Assembly (NCBI GenBank): GCA_014529385.2
Contig: CM043950.1
Span: forward strand, 155,583,045-155,647,044
Reading direction: 5' to 3'
Length of the DNA stretch: 64,000 nt
Origin: Adiantum capillus-veneris
Lineage: Eukaryota; Streptophyta; Polypodiopsida; Polypodiales; Pteridaceae
The position numbers and the translations under genes were made by a program. Shown piece by piece: positions 21,787 to 32,727 of this stretch (position 1 is the stretch's first letter; every line of letters begins with the position of its first letter). The notes below the pieces were generated by a model. It did not search any database. It saw only the letters and a program-made list of their open reading frames with translations, and was not told where the DNA came from.

Positions 21787-22610
21787 AAGTATACAACTAG
21801 GCAAATGAGTGGCTACCCCTTATTCTTTAGAGAGCCTGGGAAGGATACAAAATTATTTTTAGAAAATTTCAAGATGTCTTGCTGTATCAAGAGGATAGTA
21901 ACTGATCAAGAACATGTAGAAATGTTTGAGGTGTTCCTTAGGAAAGATGCTAGCACTTGATTTGACTCTTTGCCTGAGGAAGTTAAGGGGAATTACACGA
22001 AAGTTGTGAATCATTTCAAGAGATACTTCTTTGATCCTCAAAACACTCAAAAAATATGGAAAGACATTGTTTCTCATAAGCAATAAGACTTAGATGACTA
22101 CTACTTGTATAAGCAAGAGTTTCTATGTCTTTGGGCTCTATGGATACGAAATGCTGCTTACCCTGGTGATGGTGTAGAATTTTTAAAGAAGGAGAGGTTT
22201 ATAGCCGAAATATTTCCTGATCCTAAGGTAAAGGTGGAGGCGGGTGCACCTGCCACCTATGATGCGGCTGAAACTAGAGCTTCCAAGAAGTATAGGAAAC
22301 TCAACTGTGGCCTAAGGGGTGAGGTTCCAATAGAAGGCCTTAGACCCAAAGGTAAGTCACAAGAATCGATATCTAGGGAGCTTCTTGAGGTAACGGCTGA
22401 AGTGATTGAGAAGCTAAATGAATATTTAAGCAACTTATCAATTCACCTTGCACAAGTTGTAGGTCCAAAGGGACAAGCAAAGAAGTCAGAAGAGCAAGAG
22501 ACACGATCTAGGAGAGTCTCGCAATGTTGGAATGGGATGTATAATTGTCCTTGGCCCCGTGGGGAGCCAGGGAGGCCTAACTTGAATTATCCAGTGATGA
22601 ATGCATTGAA
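21787..22610 (+). pseudogene. Gypsy gag remnant, attributed to Gypsy-R
   Basis: A decayed capsid gene: YPLFFREPGKDTKLFLENF, then EMFEVFLRKDAST, a stop (21957-21959) where Trp is expected, LPEEVKGNYTKVVNHFKRYF, another stop near 22,084, and YLYKQEFLCLWALW. A Lys/Glu-rich region follows to about 22,500, with a possible degenerate zinc-knuckle region (QCWNGMYNCPW). It is related to, but clearly diverged from, Gypsy-A gag. Its position right after Gypsy-A, on +, fits the interior of Gypsy-R resuming after the insertion. No protease or RT follows, so pol is deleted. Confidence 0.75.
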
Positions 22611-23200
22611 AAGTACATCAAGAATAGAAGAATCACACTTGCTTTCTTGTTGTGTCCTTATGCATATAACAATAAATCCACACTATGTGTACAAATATCT
22701 ACACAACCAATGGAACTTTCTCTGCACAATATTGACAAAATATAGGTCTCTTTGTATCTACAATCCATCATGCATGTGTAATTATAACCTCCACACCATT
22801 ACATGTTTTTTTGTAACATATATAGGAAGTTTTTTTTGTGTGGCTGAAACCTATCTTTTGCTGTGATGCTCAAAACAAAATTTGGAGGGCATAAACAGCT
22901 CCAAAAGGGGGGTAAAATAACAGGACACCTACTGAGAATTTCTCGGAATGCTGAATATGCTTATCCAAGTTCTGGACCCGAAAATTACCTTTAAACTTTG
23001 CGCACGCGCAAAAACGCAAAAACACAAAAACGATTTGCACACAACCATGCAAAGTACACACGTGAAGATAAAGCAAACTGACATAGAGAACAAGGAGATG
23101 GAGAACATGAAGATGGAGATGGAAAAGAAATACCTAGATACGACCTTTGGAGAGAGCAAAACCTTCTCGTTGTGTTTTCGAATACAAGATTGCAGCAAAG
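22611..23200. other. Unassigned sequence with a possible polypurine tract
   Basis: No gene. CCAAAAGGGGGGTAAAATAA at 22901-22920 resembles a polypurine tract, and a TG lies shortly after it. If so, the Gypsy-R 3' LTR could start near 22,930 rather than where similarity to the 5' copy begins (23737). This is weak. Short overlapping frames here have no recognisable content. Confidence 0.35.
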
Positions 23201-23448
23201 TTGTATTCTAAAATACACCTATGCTACAAACTTGTATCCCAGAATACACTTGTGCTACAAAATTGTATTCCAGAATACACTTGCGCTTCAAACTTGTATT
23301 TCAAAATACACTTGTGCTACAAACTTGTATTCCAAAATACACATGGGTTACAAACTTGTATTCTAGAATACAAAATTGTTACAATCTTGTGTTCTAAAAT
23401 AGAGAAGTGCTAAAACTTGTATTCCAGAATACAAGATTGAAGTACTCT
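23201..23448 (+). repeat. 31-bp tandem repeat, 8 units, each with a palindrome
   Basis: Units start with TTGTATTC-like sequence at 23201, 23232, 23263, 23294, 23325, 23356, 23387 and 23417: a 31-bp pitch, with one 30-bp step. A typical unit is TTGTATTCCAGAATACACTT followed by GTGCTACAAAC. Each contains a palindrome of the form GTATTCYRGAATAC; in the unit at 23356 it is perfect over 18 bp (TTGTATTCTAGAATACAA). Units differ by a few bases, so the array is not very recent. The repeating peptide in two frames is a by-product. Confidence 0.92.
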
Positions 23449-23736
23449 TGTCTTGTAGAATTAAAAAAACTTGAATCCTAAAATACTTACACACAACAAA
23501 TGAACAAAAATCTTCATACTTGTGGATTCTACGATACAAATGTATTGCAAATTTGTATTCAATTGATATTCATAGTTACAAAGCAATTTGAGAAGATGCA
23601 AATACACGTAAGTACTACTAGAGGTGATCAAGGTGACTAAGAACAAGAAAACAAAAAATAGCGAACTACGTATCAATAAATTAAACTTGGAGGATATGAA
23701 AATTCTTGTTTATGGTCTCACTTTAAAGAAGTTTGG
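23449..23736. other. AT-rich spacer between the 31-bp array and LTR similarity
   Basis: Contains a few degenerate pieces of the 31-bp unit (TTGAATCCTAAAATAC near 23,471; TTGTATTCAATTGATATT near 23,553). No gene seen. Confidence 0.5.
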
Positions 23737-24930
23737 TCTCTCTTCACATTTCACATACTTTCTCTTTATTTCCACAAATCAAGGGAGGGTCCTCTCATTT
23801 GACTCTATCATTTCACTTGTGTCTTTTTATTTTTTATTTTTATTATACTCTGGGTATCTTGATTTATTTATACACTACTTTGTTTCTTTCGTTACATGCA
23901 TATCATATATTTGTGAAAAATCAATTTTCACATGGGGACATTAATTCTTAGTAGTAATTTGTCACTCTCCCACGAATGAGGGATCACTCTCTTGAAGGCT
24001 AAAGGGAATCAAAACAAAGAAGGGACCCAGTCAATGAATTTTTTGGGCAAAAAACACATGTTTTTGCTAGTTTTTTAAAAATTAGTTCCAATCTGAGTAT
24101 GAAGAAGTGTACAACATGAAAATATTGACACGTGATTCCAAGAATGCGCTCAAATTTTGGCAAAATTTGTTGATCTGATTTGTGTATTGTTTGTGGACCT
24201 CAATCTGGCTACCTCACACACTCATCCTCCTCCTCCATCACCAAAACCTGCACCTTTCATGCCTTCTTTCATCTTCTTCACCATTTCCATCTCTGCCTTA
24301 CTCCCCATAGCTCAAAAATTAGTGTCTCTACACACATATAGCTCAATTTCTCTCTCTAGAATCAAACTCATATGACCATAACCTCTTCATCCTTTCACAA
24401 CAGGAGAAAAATCAGCAAATAACCAAGCTCAAGCTCCACAAAAGGAGGAGATTTATCATGGAAAATTCAACTTTTCCATGGTCACAAGAACTACACCGAT
24501 AGAGTTCTACAACCGCTTCATTCACTAGAGGAGATAGGTGGAAAATTCCCTTTCTATCTTGTGGTTTCCATCATCAAATTGTGTATATTCTCATCCTTCT
24601 CTTACTTTTTATCATTGTATAAATATGTCCTTGAGTGCATATGCTATGTAGTTTTAACCCATCCTACTAACTACAACAAAATACTAAGACTACTGACTGA
24701 CTAACCCTTCTTGTAAATTGCAACCTCTACTATCTACTAGAGTAGGCACCTCCAAGCTACTCACCTCTCTCTCTTTTCACTCTCAATAATTCTTCCCCTT
24801 GAGCCCACATCCATGTGACTCAAGGGATAAGCAAGACCCACTCTCATTTTGAAAATAAAAAATATTTCATAATCTTTTGTATTGACAATAAAATTGATTA
24901 GGTCTAATCCTAATAAAGGCTCCCAAAAAT

Positions 24931-24940
24931 CTATAAATAG
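24931..24940 (+). promoter_or_regulatory. TATA box of the Gypsy-R LTR
   Basis: CTATAAATAG, followed about 30 bp later by a C/T-rich stretch suited to a start site. In the mirrored copy of the right arm the motif reads CTATTAATAG, so one arm has lost the TATA core. Confidence 0.55.
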
Positions 24941-25468
24941 AAACCATTCCTCTTTGTAAAAATGATCTCCACACTATTGCACACTACATTGAGCATAGCA
25001 CACTCTACTCTCTATCTTAGTTGTAAGAAGAGAGAGCCAGCTTTCTATACACCATCACCTTGGTGCATGACAAGCTTGAGCTAGTTTGAGTTTGTGAGTG
25101 AGTGTGAGTAAATTATACTCCTCCCATCACTGTTGTATCTACTCCAACATGAATAAAATTGATAGCTTGGGTGCAATTGTTTTCTAAAGGCTCACACTTT
25201 TATTCCAATTTGGATTGGCAAATTCAATCAGTTCCATAAGGTAACTTGCTCATTGAAGGTTGTTTTCTTGTTGCTTGTGCTTGTGATTCATTGATTTCGA
25301 TGTTGCTTTGGCTACCATTGTAAGAGGGTAAATGATGAAAGGGCTCCCATAACCCTAAGACAATGTGCTACTGCATAACGCTATAATCGAATCTTAAGTG
25401 TCGTCACTTGAATCCCGAAGCTCGAGGTACCTTCTTGTACGAATCATAAGGTTGAAGCTAGATTATAC

Positions 25469-25470
<2 letters not shown>

Positions 25471-25552
<82 letters not shown>
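25471..25552. repeat. (CT)n microsatellite in Gypsy-R 3' LTR
   Basis: CT run with two CCCT interruptions, in the same LTR position as 12123-12170. The interruptions recur in the mirrored AG run near 32673-32747, showing shared ancestry of the two arms. Confidence 0.95.
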
Positions 25553-25554
<2 letters not shown>

Positions 25555-26793
25555 TTATCTGTTTAGTGTGTGAGTGTGTTGTATTGGTGTAAGGGTTTGT
25601 GTATATCTCTTGCTCAATTGTGGGCTTGCTCTACAATTCTCGTTTCTTGCATCCTAGTGCCTCTCAAACTAGGTGGTGCCCCTTGTGTAGTTGGGTTTCG
25701 GATGTGGGTTTGTTGTTTTGGTTTGTGTTGTGTTATGCCCCAACCCCTTTGAGCAGCACGGGAGCTTTGAAGGGTTTCTAGAGGTCTCTCTTCTTGCTAC
25801 CCACCTCAAACAACTTCAACAGTATCGGCATGCTAGCATGACATTGGGGCGGTGTGCTAGAGGGAGAATGGATGCACCAACGGATAGAATCCCAAAAGAC
25901 GGTGTCAGGGAAGCGGGCAAAGTTACTTCTGCAATTTGTGCATTGTGTTGAATAACAAGTCGCTATTTGACTGAGTGGAGGGCACCATGTCATCTGAATC
26001 ATCAAGCCACAATGTAGTGAGATCCATTGTAGCTGTGTCGGGTGAATCTGCCCTGTGAATCTGCCCAAACCAGAAAAAATATCAAATTATTAGTGTCCAT
26101 AACAACATGTAATGGCGACTATTTTGCACGCTATTATGAATTGAGAGGAAACTATTGCACGTGATGTTGCTGTAACATCACCTTGGCTCGTGCATGGGCT
26201 TTTGCAGGTGATGCTTTTAGCTGCAAGAGGTTATGGAAGCCTGTGGTCATCGCTTTTGAAGGTCATCATGCATCTTGCGCTTCTACAGGTGACGATGGAA
26301 GTGGGCCGGAGCAGGAGAGAGGCAATATTGCAGAGCATGCGAGGAGATTTGTGGCTACAATATTGAACAACTGAAGTATGTGTAGGCTGTGGCTACGAGC
26401 ACTACTCAACAACTAAAGAATGTGCACGCTATGCCTACAAGCTGAGGCATCGCCATAACTTTCAGTGGCTTCGTTTGGCCGAAGTTGAAATTCACCAGAA
26501 ACCTCAACGAGGTCGCACAAGCTTGGCAAAGCATTGCACTTTGCTTTATAGTGCACTACAAATTGGGAGGTGGCCATGAAGATTTGGGACCCTCGTGCGG
26601 TGCCTTTATTTGTGCAAGTGGGCAATACACTGGCAATAGCCGATTTCAGAGGCGTGATGCATTTTTGAACCACCCTCCCAACGAGCGGCTCTTTTATGCT
26701 TGACAACAACTGAGGCGGGCGTATGGGAAGGCCTTGCGATTTGAAAGGCACCCTCAAAGGCTGTTTCACAGGGTCTACGGGAAGGCTCTCTAA

Positions 26794-26794
<1 letters not shown>

Positions 26795-26831
<37 letters not shown>
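26795..26831. repeat. Poly-C tract in the left arm
   Basis: A run of 37 C followed by ACACACAC. Its mirror in the right arm is a G run at 31409-31440 (32 bases). Tracts of this length are prone to slippage and sequencing error. Confidence 0.95.
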
Positions 26832-27579
26832 ACACACACACCAACACACACTCACCACTAACTCATGCACACATCTCGAGAGAGCATCATAGGCATTGAC
26901 AGCCGTGCTAAATCAAATTAGAGAAATCAAGCGTAAAAAAGATATAGTGTAGTTCAAGGTGGACTGTAAGAAGTACATGGACGTGCTTTTGCATGCTTGA
27001 CTCTAAGGAGTAGGACAAGCTTATGCAGCCCCTTTCACTTTGGTTTGAGTGTCCAAGATGTTAAAGTTTGCTCGAGCACCATATTGTTCATTTACAACTG
27101 CTTGTATCCAAAACCAAATGGTTATGATATAAGACTGCGGGGAACTACACATGCGACTCTCCACCCAACCAGGCTATATGTAGGCTCATAGCCGGCTAAA
27201 AATAGCACCCCTTGACCACATGTGAGTCTTGGCCCTTGGCCTTGACCCTTGGCCTAACATTCAACTGTGCGTATGAATTGTGATTGCCTTATTGTTATGC
27301 TAGTCTTTTCTATTTAATGCCTCTGCTAATTATATACCAAGTATCCCTCCTCTCATAAGCTGCTCTCATCTCTCCTCAACCTCTAGATGGAAGAACATTT
27401 TGATAAGTTTTTGGGTGTGTCTCCTCGCTCAATGTCACTAAATGTCAGTAGACAAAGTCAAAGACATCCCTAATCTTGGTATCTAATAAGTCTAGATAGA
27501 GATCCAAGAAGCTCTCTAAAGTGATACTGAAAGCGGCCCGATATCTTGTAGTATGTTTGGCATATATAGTGGAGATTGT

Positions 27580-27789
27580 CTAGAGATCTCTCTGACACAA
27601 TTGGAACAACATGGCCTCAGCTGAGATGCCTCGAAAGTGGCTAGTCTCAATATCCAATTGATGTGAGGATGATCGAGTCTTTCCAATAGAAAATTGCAAT
27701 CTGGGGGACAAGTGAGTGTCTATGTAGGCAAGCTTGGATAAGAAACCATCCTCTATGAGCGGGAGAAAATGCTCTCCGTGTGTAGTCAT
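27580..27789 (-). other. 69-codon frame, left-arm copy
   Basis: Starts MTTHGEHFLPLIEDG and ends AEAMLFQLCQRDL. The same 69 residues occur without change in the right arm (30455-30664, +). The frames that follow on each side are closed by stops. I recognise no family. Identity between arms may only reflect the recent age of the inverted duplication, so it is not evidence for a real protein. Confidence 0.3.
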
Positions 27790-29101
27790 CTTCCGATTCC
27801 TGTATCCATGTCCTATGTGTATCCAACTAAAATAGATCTTGTGGCCTAAGTCTAGTTACCCCCTTTCACGTGAGAGAGAGAGGAGGTGCATCTAGAGAAT
27901 ATTGAAAGGAGGGGAGTTTTTCCATAGAGAAACCATGCCACCATTTGTGCATACTAACATGATGTATCTCCATGCGCTGTCAAGTGTCATGCAAACGAGC
28001 TAGATGAGTATAACAATTTCTTTTGAACAATTTTTCCCACCAAGATTGCTAAAAAATAGTATGTTTTTTGACACTACTATGTACAATTGACTTGCTTGCA
28101 CTTACTTTGAAGAGGCAAGATTTGGTGGCCACACAAAACACATAGTGTTAAAACACAATGGAAAGTTTTGATCTTTGATTTTTAAAACCTAAATGGAAAT
28201 TTTAGTGTGCAAGGACTACTCTAGTTCAACATGTCAAGTCCTGCTACAACATTGTGACCTTGATGAAAGAAAAGCCTATAATTAAATATGGGTTTCTTTG
28301 CTTAACTTACCCTTTTAAACATCAACTTTTCACTTGATAAGAAATATAACTTGATTTATTGATAATATTTTGAATCTCTATGTAATTATTATTATTTTCT
28401 TTGTTAGAATTTTCTATTTACAAAAACCTAAAATTTTTTACACCAAATATATAGAATTGCTGTAGAAATTGTTTTGCAAGATCCCAATAGCCATTTGATA
28501 GATTGCGAGCCGAAGAAAGTGACCATGCAAAAAAGTTAAATCTTTAACTGTTCATTTTATTTAGATCTAGCTTAGAAAATAACAAAGACTACTGAGAGGA
28601 TCTTGAGAGCATTCATTTATTTTTTTAATAAATAATTTACATTTCCACTTATTTTGCTTTTCATGTATCTTATGACGCTTACTGTAAGGTTCTCATGAAA
28701 AAAAGATTGAGTTAATTTAATCTAGAGAAAGGTACTTTTCCACTCTTTTAATTTGTTTCACTTACACTATTCACTTGAGGTGTGCCTCCTTAGGTTTGGT
28801 TCCCAAGCCTAAAAAATTTGACACTTGTCCATATACCATGGTTTGGTCCCACTCTCCCAATCCTAGTTGACTAATCCACCTCATACAAGGAGGTTGCCAC
28901 ATCACCAAAATTCCTTGTTATCACCCATCTCACCTTCAACATCACTTGACAATCACCTTAGCTTTACACTCAAAGGCTCCTTGGCGAGTTACCAAATGTA
29001 GGATTCAAGAAGATATCATGGAAATTGGGAAATCTGATTATCCTCAATTCCAAAGGCTACTTATAAGTTATAAGTCCAACCACCCTATCTTGCACATGTA
29101 T

Positions 29102-29151
29102 ATAATGTAAATATGAATGTTACTAGAGAGAGAGAGAGAGAGAATTAAGAT
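29102..29151. repeat. Loop of the inverted repeat with (AG)n
   Basis: About 50 bp between the arms, mainly a short AG run (29125-29143). The arm similarity fades at GCACATGTATA on the left and ATAAATGTGC on the right, so the effective unpaired loop is very small relative to the 4.2-kb stem. Confidence 0.85.
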
Positions 29152-30454
29152 AAATGTGCACGATAGGGTGGTTGGACTTATAACTTAAAGAGCCTTTGGA
29201 ATTGAGGATAATCAGATTTCCCAATTTCCATGATATCTTCTCTGAATCCAACATTTGGTAACTCGCCAAGGAGCCTTTGAGTGTAAAGCTAAGGTGATTG
29301 TCAAATTGATGTTGAAGGTGAGATGGTGATAACAAGGAATTTTGGATGATGTAGCAACCTCCTGTATGAGGTGGATTAGTCAACTAGGATTGGGAGAGTG
29401 GGACCAAACCATGGTATATGGACAAGTGTCAAATTTTTTAGGCTTGGGAACCAAACCTAAGGAGGCACACCTCAAGTGAATAGTGTAAGTGAAACAAATT
29501 AAAAGAGTGGAAAAGTACCTTTCTCTAGATTAAATTAACTCAATCTTTTTTTCATGAGAACCTTACAGTAAGCGTCATAAGATACATGAAAAGCAAAATA
29601 AGTGGAAATGTAAATTATTTATTAAAAAAATAAATGAATGCTCTCAAGATCCTCTCAGTAGTCTTTGTTATTTTCTAAGCTAGATCTAAATAAAATGAAC
29701 AGTTAAAGATTTAACTTTTTTGCATGGTCACTTTCTTCGGCTCGCAATCTATCAAATGGCTATTGGATCTTGCAAAACAAATTCTACATCATTAAATATA
29801 TGGTGTAAAAATTTTAGGTTTTTGTAAATAGAAATTCTAACAAAGAAAATAATAATAATTACATAGAGATTCAAAATATTATCAATAAATCAAGTTATAT
29901 TTCTTATCAAGTGAAAAGTTGATGTTTAAAAGGGTAAGTTAAGCAAAGAAACCCATATTAAATTATAGGCTTTTCTTTCATCAAGGTCACAATGTTGTAG
30001 CAGGACTTGACATGTTGAACTAGAGTAGTCCTTGCACACTAAAATTTCCATTTAGGTTTTAAAAATCAAAGATCAAAACTTTCCATTGTGTTTTAACACT
30101 ATGTGTTTTGTGTGGCCACCAAATCTTGCCTCTTCAAAGTAAGTGCAAGCAAGTCAATTGTACATAGTAGTGTCAAAAAACATACTATTTTTTAGCAATC
30201 TTGGTGGGAAAAATTGTTCAAAAGAAATTGTTATACTCATCTAGCTCGTTTGCATGACACTTGACAGCGCATGGAGATACATCATGTTAGTATGCACAAA
30301 TGGTGGCATGGTTTTCTCTATGGAAAAACTCCCCTCCTTTCAATATTCTCTAGATGCACCTCCTCTCTCTCTCACGGAAAGGGGGTAACTAGACTTAGGC
30401 CACAAGATCTATTTTAGTTGGATACACATAGGACATGGATACAGGAATCGGAAG

Positions 30455-30664
30455 ATGACTACACACGGAGAGCATTTTCTCCCGCTCATAGAGGATGGTT
30501 TCTTATCCAAGCTTGCCTACATAGACACTCACTTGTCCCCCAGATTGCAATTTTCTATTGGAAAGACTCGATCATCCTCACATCAATTGGATATTGAGAC
30601 TAGCCACTTTCGAGGCATCTCAGCTGAGGCCATGTTGTTCCAATTGTGTCAGAGAGATCTCTAG
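30455..30664 (+). other. 69-codon frame, right-arm copy
   Basis: Mirror of 27580-27789, identical in protein. A partly overlapping frame (30558-30800) continues with RYRAAFSITLESFLDLYLDLL, which could be the downstream part of a decayed coding region after a frameshift. No domain recognised. Confidence 0.3.
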
Positions 30665-31408
30665 ACAATCTCCACTATATATGCCAAACATAACTACAAG
30701 ATATCGGGCCGCTTTCAGTATCACTTTAGAGAGCTTCTTGGATCTCTATCTAGACTTATTAGATACCAAGATTAGGGATGTCTTTGACTTTGTCTACTGA
30801 CATTTAGTGACATTGAGCGAGGAGACACACCCAAAAACTTATCAAATGTTCTTCCATCTAGAGGTTGAGGAGAGATGAGAGCAGCTTATGAGAGGAGGGA
30901 TACTTGGTATATAATTAGCAGAGGCATTAAATAGAAAAGACTAGCATAACAATAAGGCAATCACAATTCATACGCACAGTTGAATGTTAGGCCAAGGGTC
31001 AAGGCCAAGGGCCAAGACTCACATGTGGTCAAGGGGTGCTATTTTTAGCCGGCTATGAGCCTACATATAGCCTGTTGGGTGGAGAGTCGCATGTGTAGTT
31101 CCCCGCAGTCTTATATCATAACCATTTGGTTTTGGATACAAGCAGTTGTAAATGAACAATATGGTGCTCGAGCAAACTTTAACATCTTGGACACTCAAAC
31201 CAAAGTGAAAGGGCTGCATAAGTTGTCCTACTCCTTAGAGTCAAGCATGCAAAAGCACGTCCATGTACTTCTTACAGTCCACCTTGAACTACACTATATC
31301 TTTTTTACGCTTGATTTCTCTAATTTGATTTAGCACGGCTGTCAATGCCTATGATGCTCTCTCGAGATGTGTGCATGAGTTAAGTGAGTGAGTGTGTGTT
31401 GGTGGTGT

Positions 31409-31440
<32 letters not shown>
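31409..31440. repeat. Poly-G tract in the right arm
   Basis: A run of 32 G, the mirror of the 37-base C run at 26795-26831. The flanks differ (AAAAAAGAGAG here; CTCTCTAAT there), one of the clearer differences between the arms. Confidence 0.95.
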
Positions 31441-31441
<1 letters not shown>

Positions 31442-32675
31442 AAAAAGAGAGCCTTCCCGTAACCCTGTGAAACAGCCTTTGAGGGTGCCTTTCAAATCGC
31501 AAGGCCTTCCCATACGCCCGCCTCAGTTGTTGTCAAGCATAAAAGAGCCCTCGTTGGGAGGGTGGTTCAAAAATGCATCACGCCTCTGAAATCGGCTATT
31601 GCCATTGTATTGCCCAGCTGCACAAATAAAGGCACCGCACGAGGGTCCCAAATCTTCATGGCCACCTCCCAATTTGTAGTGCACTATAAAGGCAAAGTGC
31701 AATGCTTTGCCAAGCTTGTGCGACCTCGTTGAGGTTTCTGGTGATTTCCAACTTCGGCCAAACGAAGCCACTGAAAGTTATGGCGATGCCTCAGCTTGTA
31801 GGCATAGCGTGCAACATTCTTTAGTTGTTGAGTAAGTGCTCGTAGCCACAGCCTACACATACGTCAGTTGTTCAATATTGTAGCCACAAATCTCCTCGCA
31901 TGCTCTGCAATATTGCCTCTCTCCTGCTCCGGCCCACTTCCATCGTCACCTGTAGAAGCGCAAGATGCATGATGACCTCAAAAGCGATGACCACAGGCTT
32001 CCATAACCTCTTGCAGCTAAAAGCATCACCTGCAAAAGCCCATGCACGAGCCAAGGTGATGTTACAGCAACATCACGTGCAATAGTTTCCTCTCAATTCA
32101 TAATAGCGTGCAAAATAGTCGCCATTACATGTTGTTATGGACACAATAATTTGATAAATTTTTCTGGTTTGGGCAGATTCACAGGGCAGATTCACCCGAC
32201 ACAGCTACAATGGATCTCACTACATTGTGCTTGATGATTCAGATGACATGGTGCCCTCCACTCAGTCAAATAGCGACTTGTTATTCAACACAATGCACAA
32301 ATTGCAGAAGTAACTTTGCCCGCTTCCCTGACACCGTCTTTTGGGATTCTATCCGTTGGTGCATCCATTCTCCCTCTAGCACACCGCCCCAATGTCATGC
32401 TAGCATGCCGATACTGTTGAAGTTGTTGAGGTGGGTAGCAAGAAGAGAGACTCTAGAAACCCTTCAAAGCTCCCGTGCTGCTCAAAGGGGTTGGGGCAAA
32501 ACACACACAAACCAAAACAACAAACCCACATCCGAAACCCAACTACACAAGGGCACCACCTAGTTTGAGAGGCACTAGGATGCAAGAAACGAGAATTGTA
32601 GAGCAAGCCCACAATTGAGCAAGAGATATACACACCCTTACACCAATACAACACACTCACACACTAAACAGATAA

Positions 32676-32727
<52 letters not shown>

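Larger units (their letters stand above)
9820..25818 (+). mobile_element. Gypsy-R, composite Ty3/Gypsy remnant split by Gypsy-A
   Basis: Two LTR-like regions in the same orientation (about 9820-12454 and 23737-25818) bracket a primer site, a leader ORF and a gag fragment, all on +. Gypsy-A sits between the leader and gag. I infer one element with most of pol deleted. The LTR type matches the 2.65-kb LTR of Gypsy-D at the other end of the window. Weak points: the 5' ends of the two LTR copies do not correspond (they agree only from 10172 and 23737 onward), and no target duplication could be shown. An alternative is two separate fragments of the same family. Confidence 0.6.
23737..25818 (+). 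repeat. Gypsy-R 3' LTR (5' part uncertain)
   Basis: Similarity to the 5' LTR starts at TCTCTTCACATTTCACATA (23737 versus 10172) and continues to CCACCTCAAACAACTTCA (25818), which ends in CA. It lacks the ~200-bp duplication of the 5' copy. The last ~930 bp (24890-25818) also form the outer part of the left arm of the large inverted repeat. ORFs within it are shadows of LTR sequence. Confidence 0.78.
24890..29101 (+). repeat. Left arm of a ~4.2-kb inverted repeat
   Basis: Runs from AAAATTGATTAGG inside the Gypsy-R 3' LTR to CACCCTATCTTGCACATGTA. Read in reverse complement, the segment 29152-33330 matches it throughout, including the LTR part, the CT run, the homopolymer tract and a 69-codon frame that is identical in both arms. 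Differences are single bases and small indels (for example GAAGGTC versus GAGGTC near 26,258). Identity looks like 97-99% by eye. Beyond the LTR (25819-29101) I recognise no gene family. Confidence 0.9.

Noticed and set aside
23147-23413. Repeating-peptide ORFs and a CRISPR-like look of the 31-bp array
   Set aside because: Units are contiguous with no unique spacers, there are no cas genes, and the setting is eukaryotic; the peptide is a by-product of the repeat.
26183-26374. 63-codon frame in the left arm as a host gene
   Set aside because: No recognisable domain; its mirror in the right arm is disrupted by a one-base indel.
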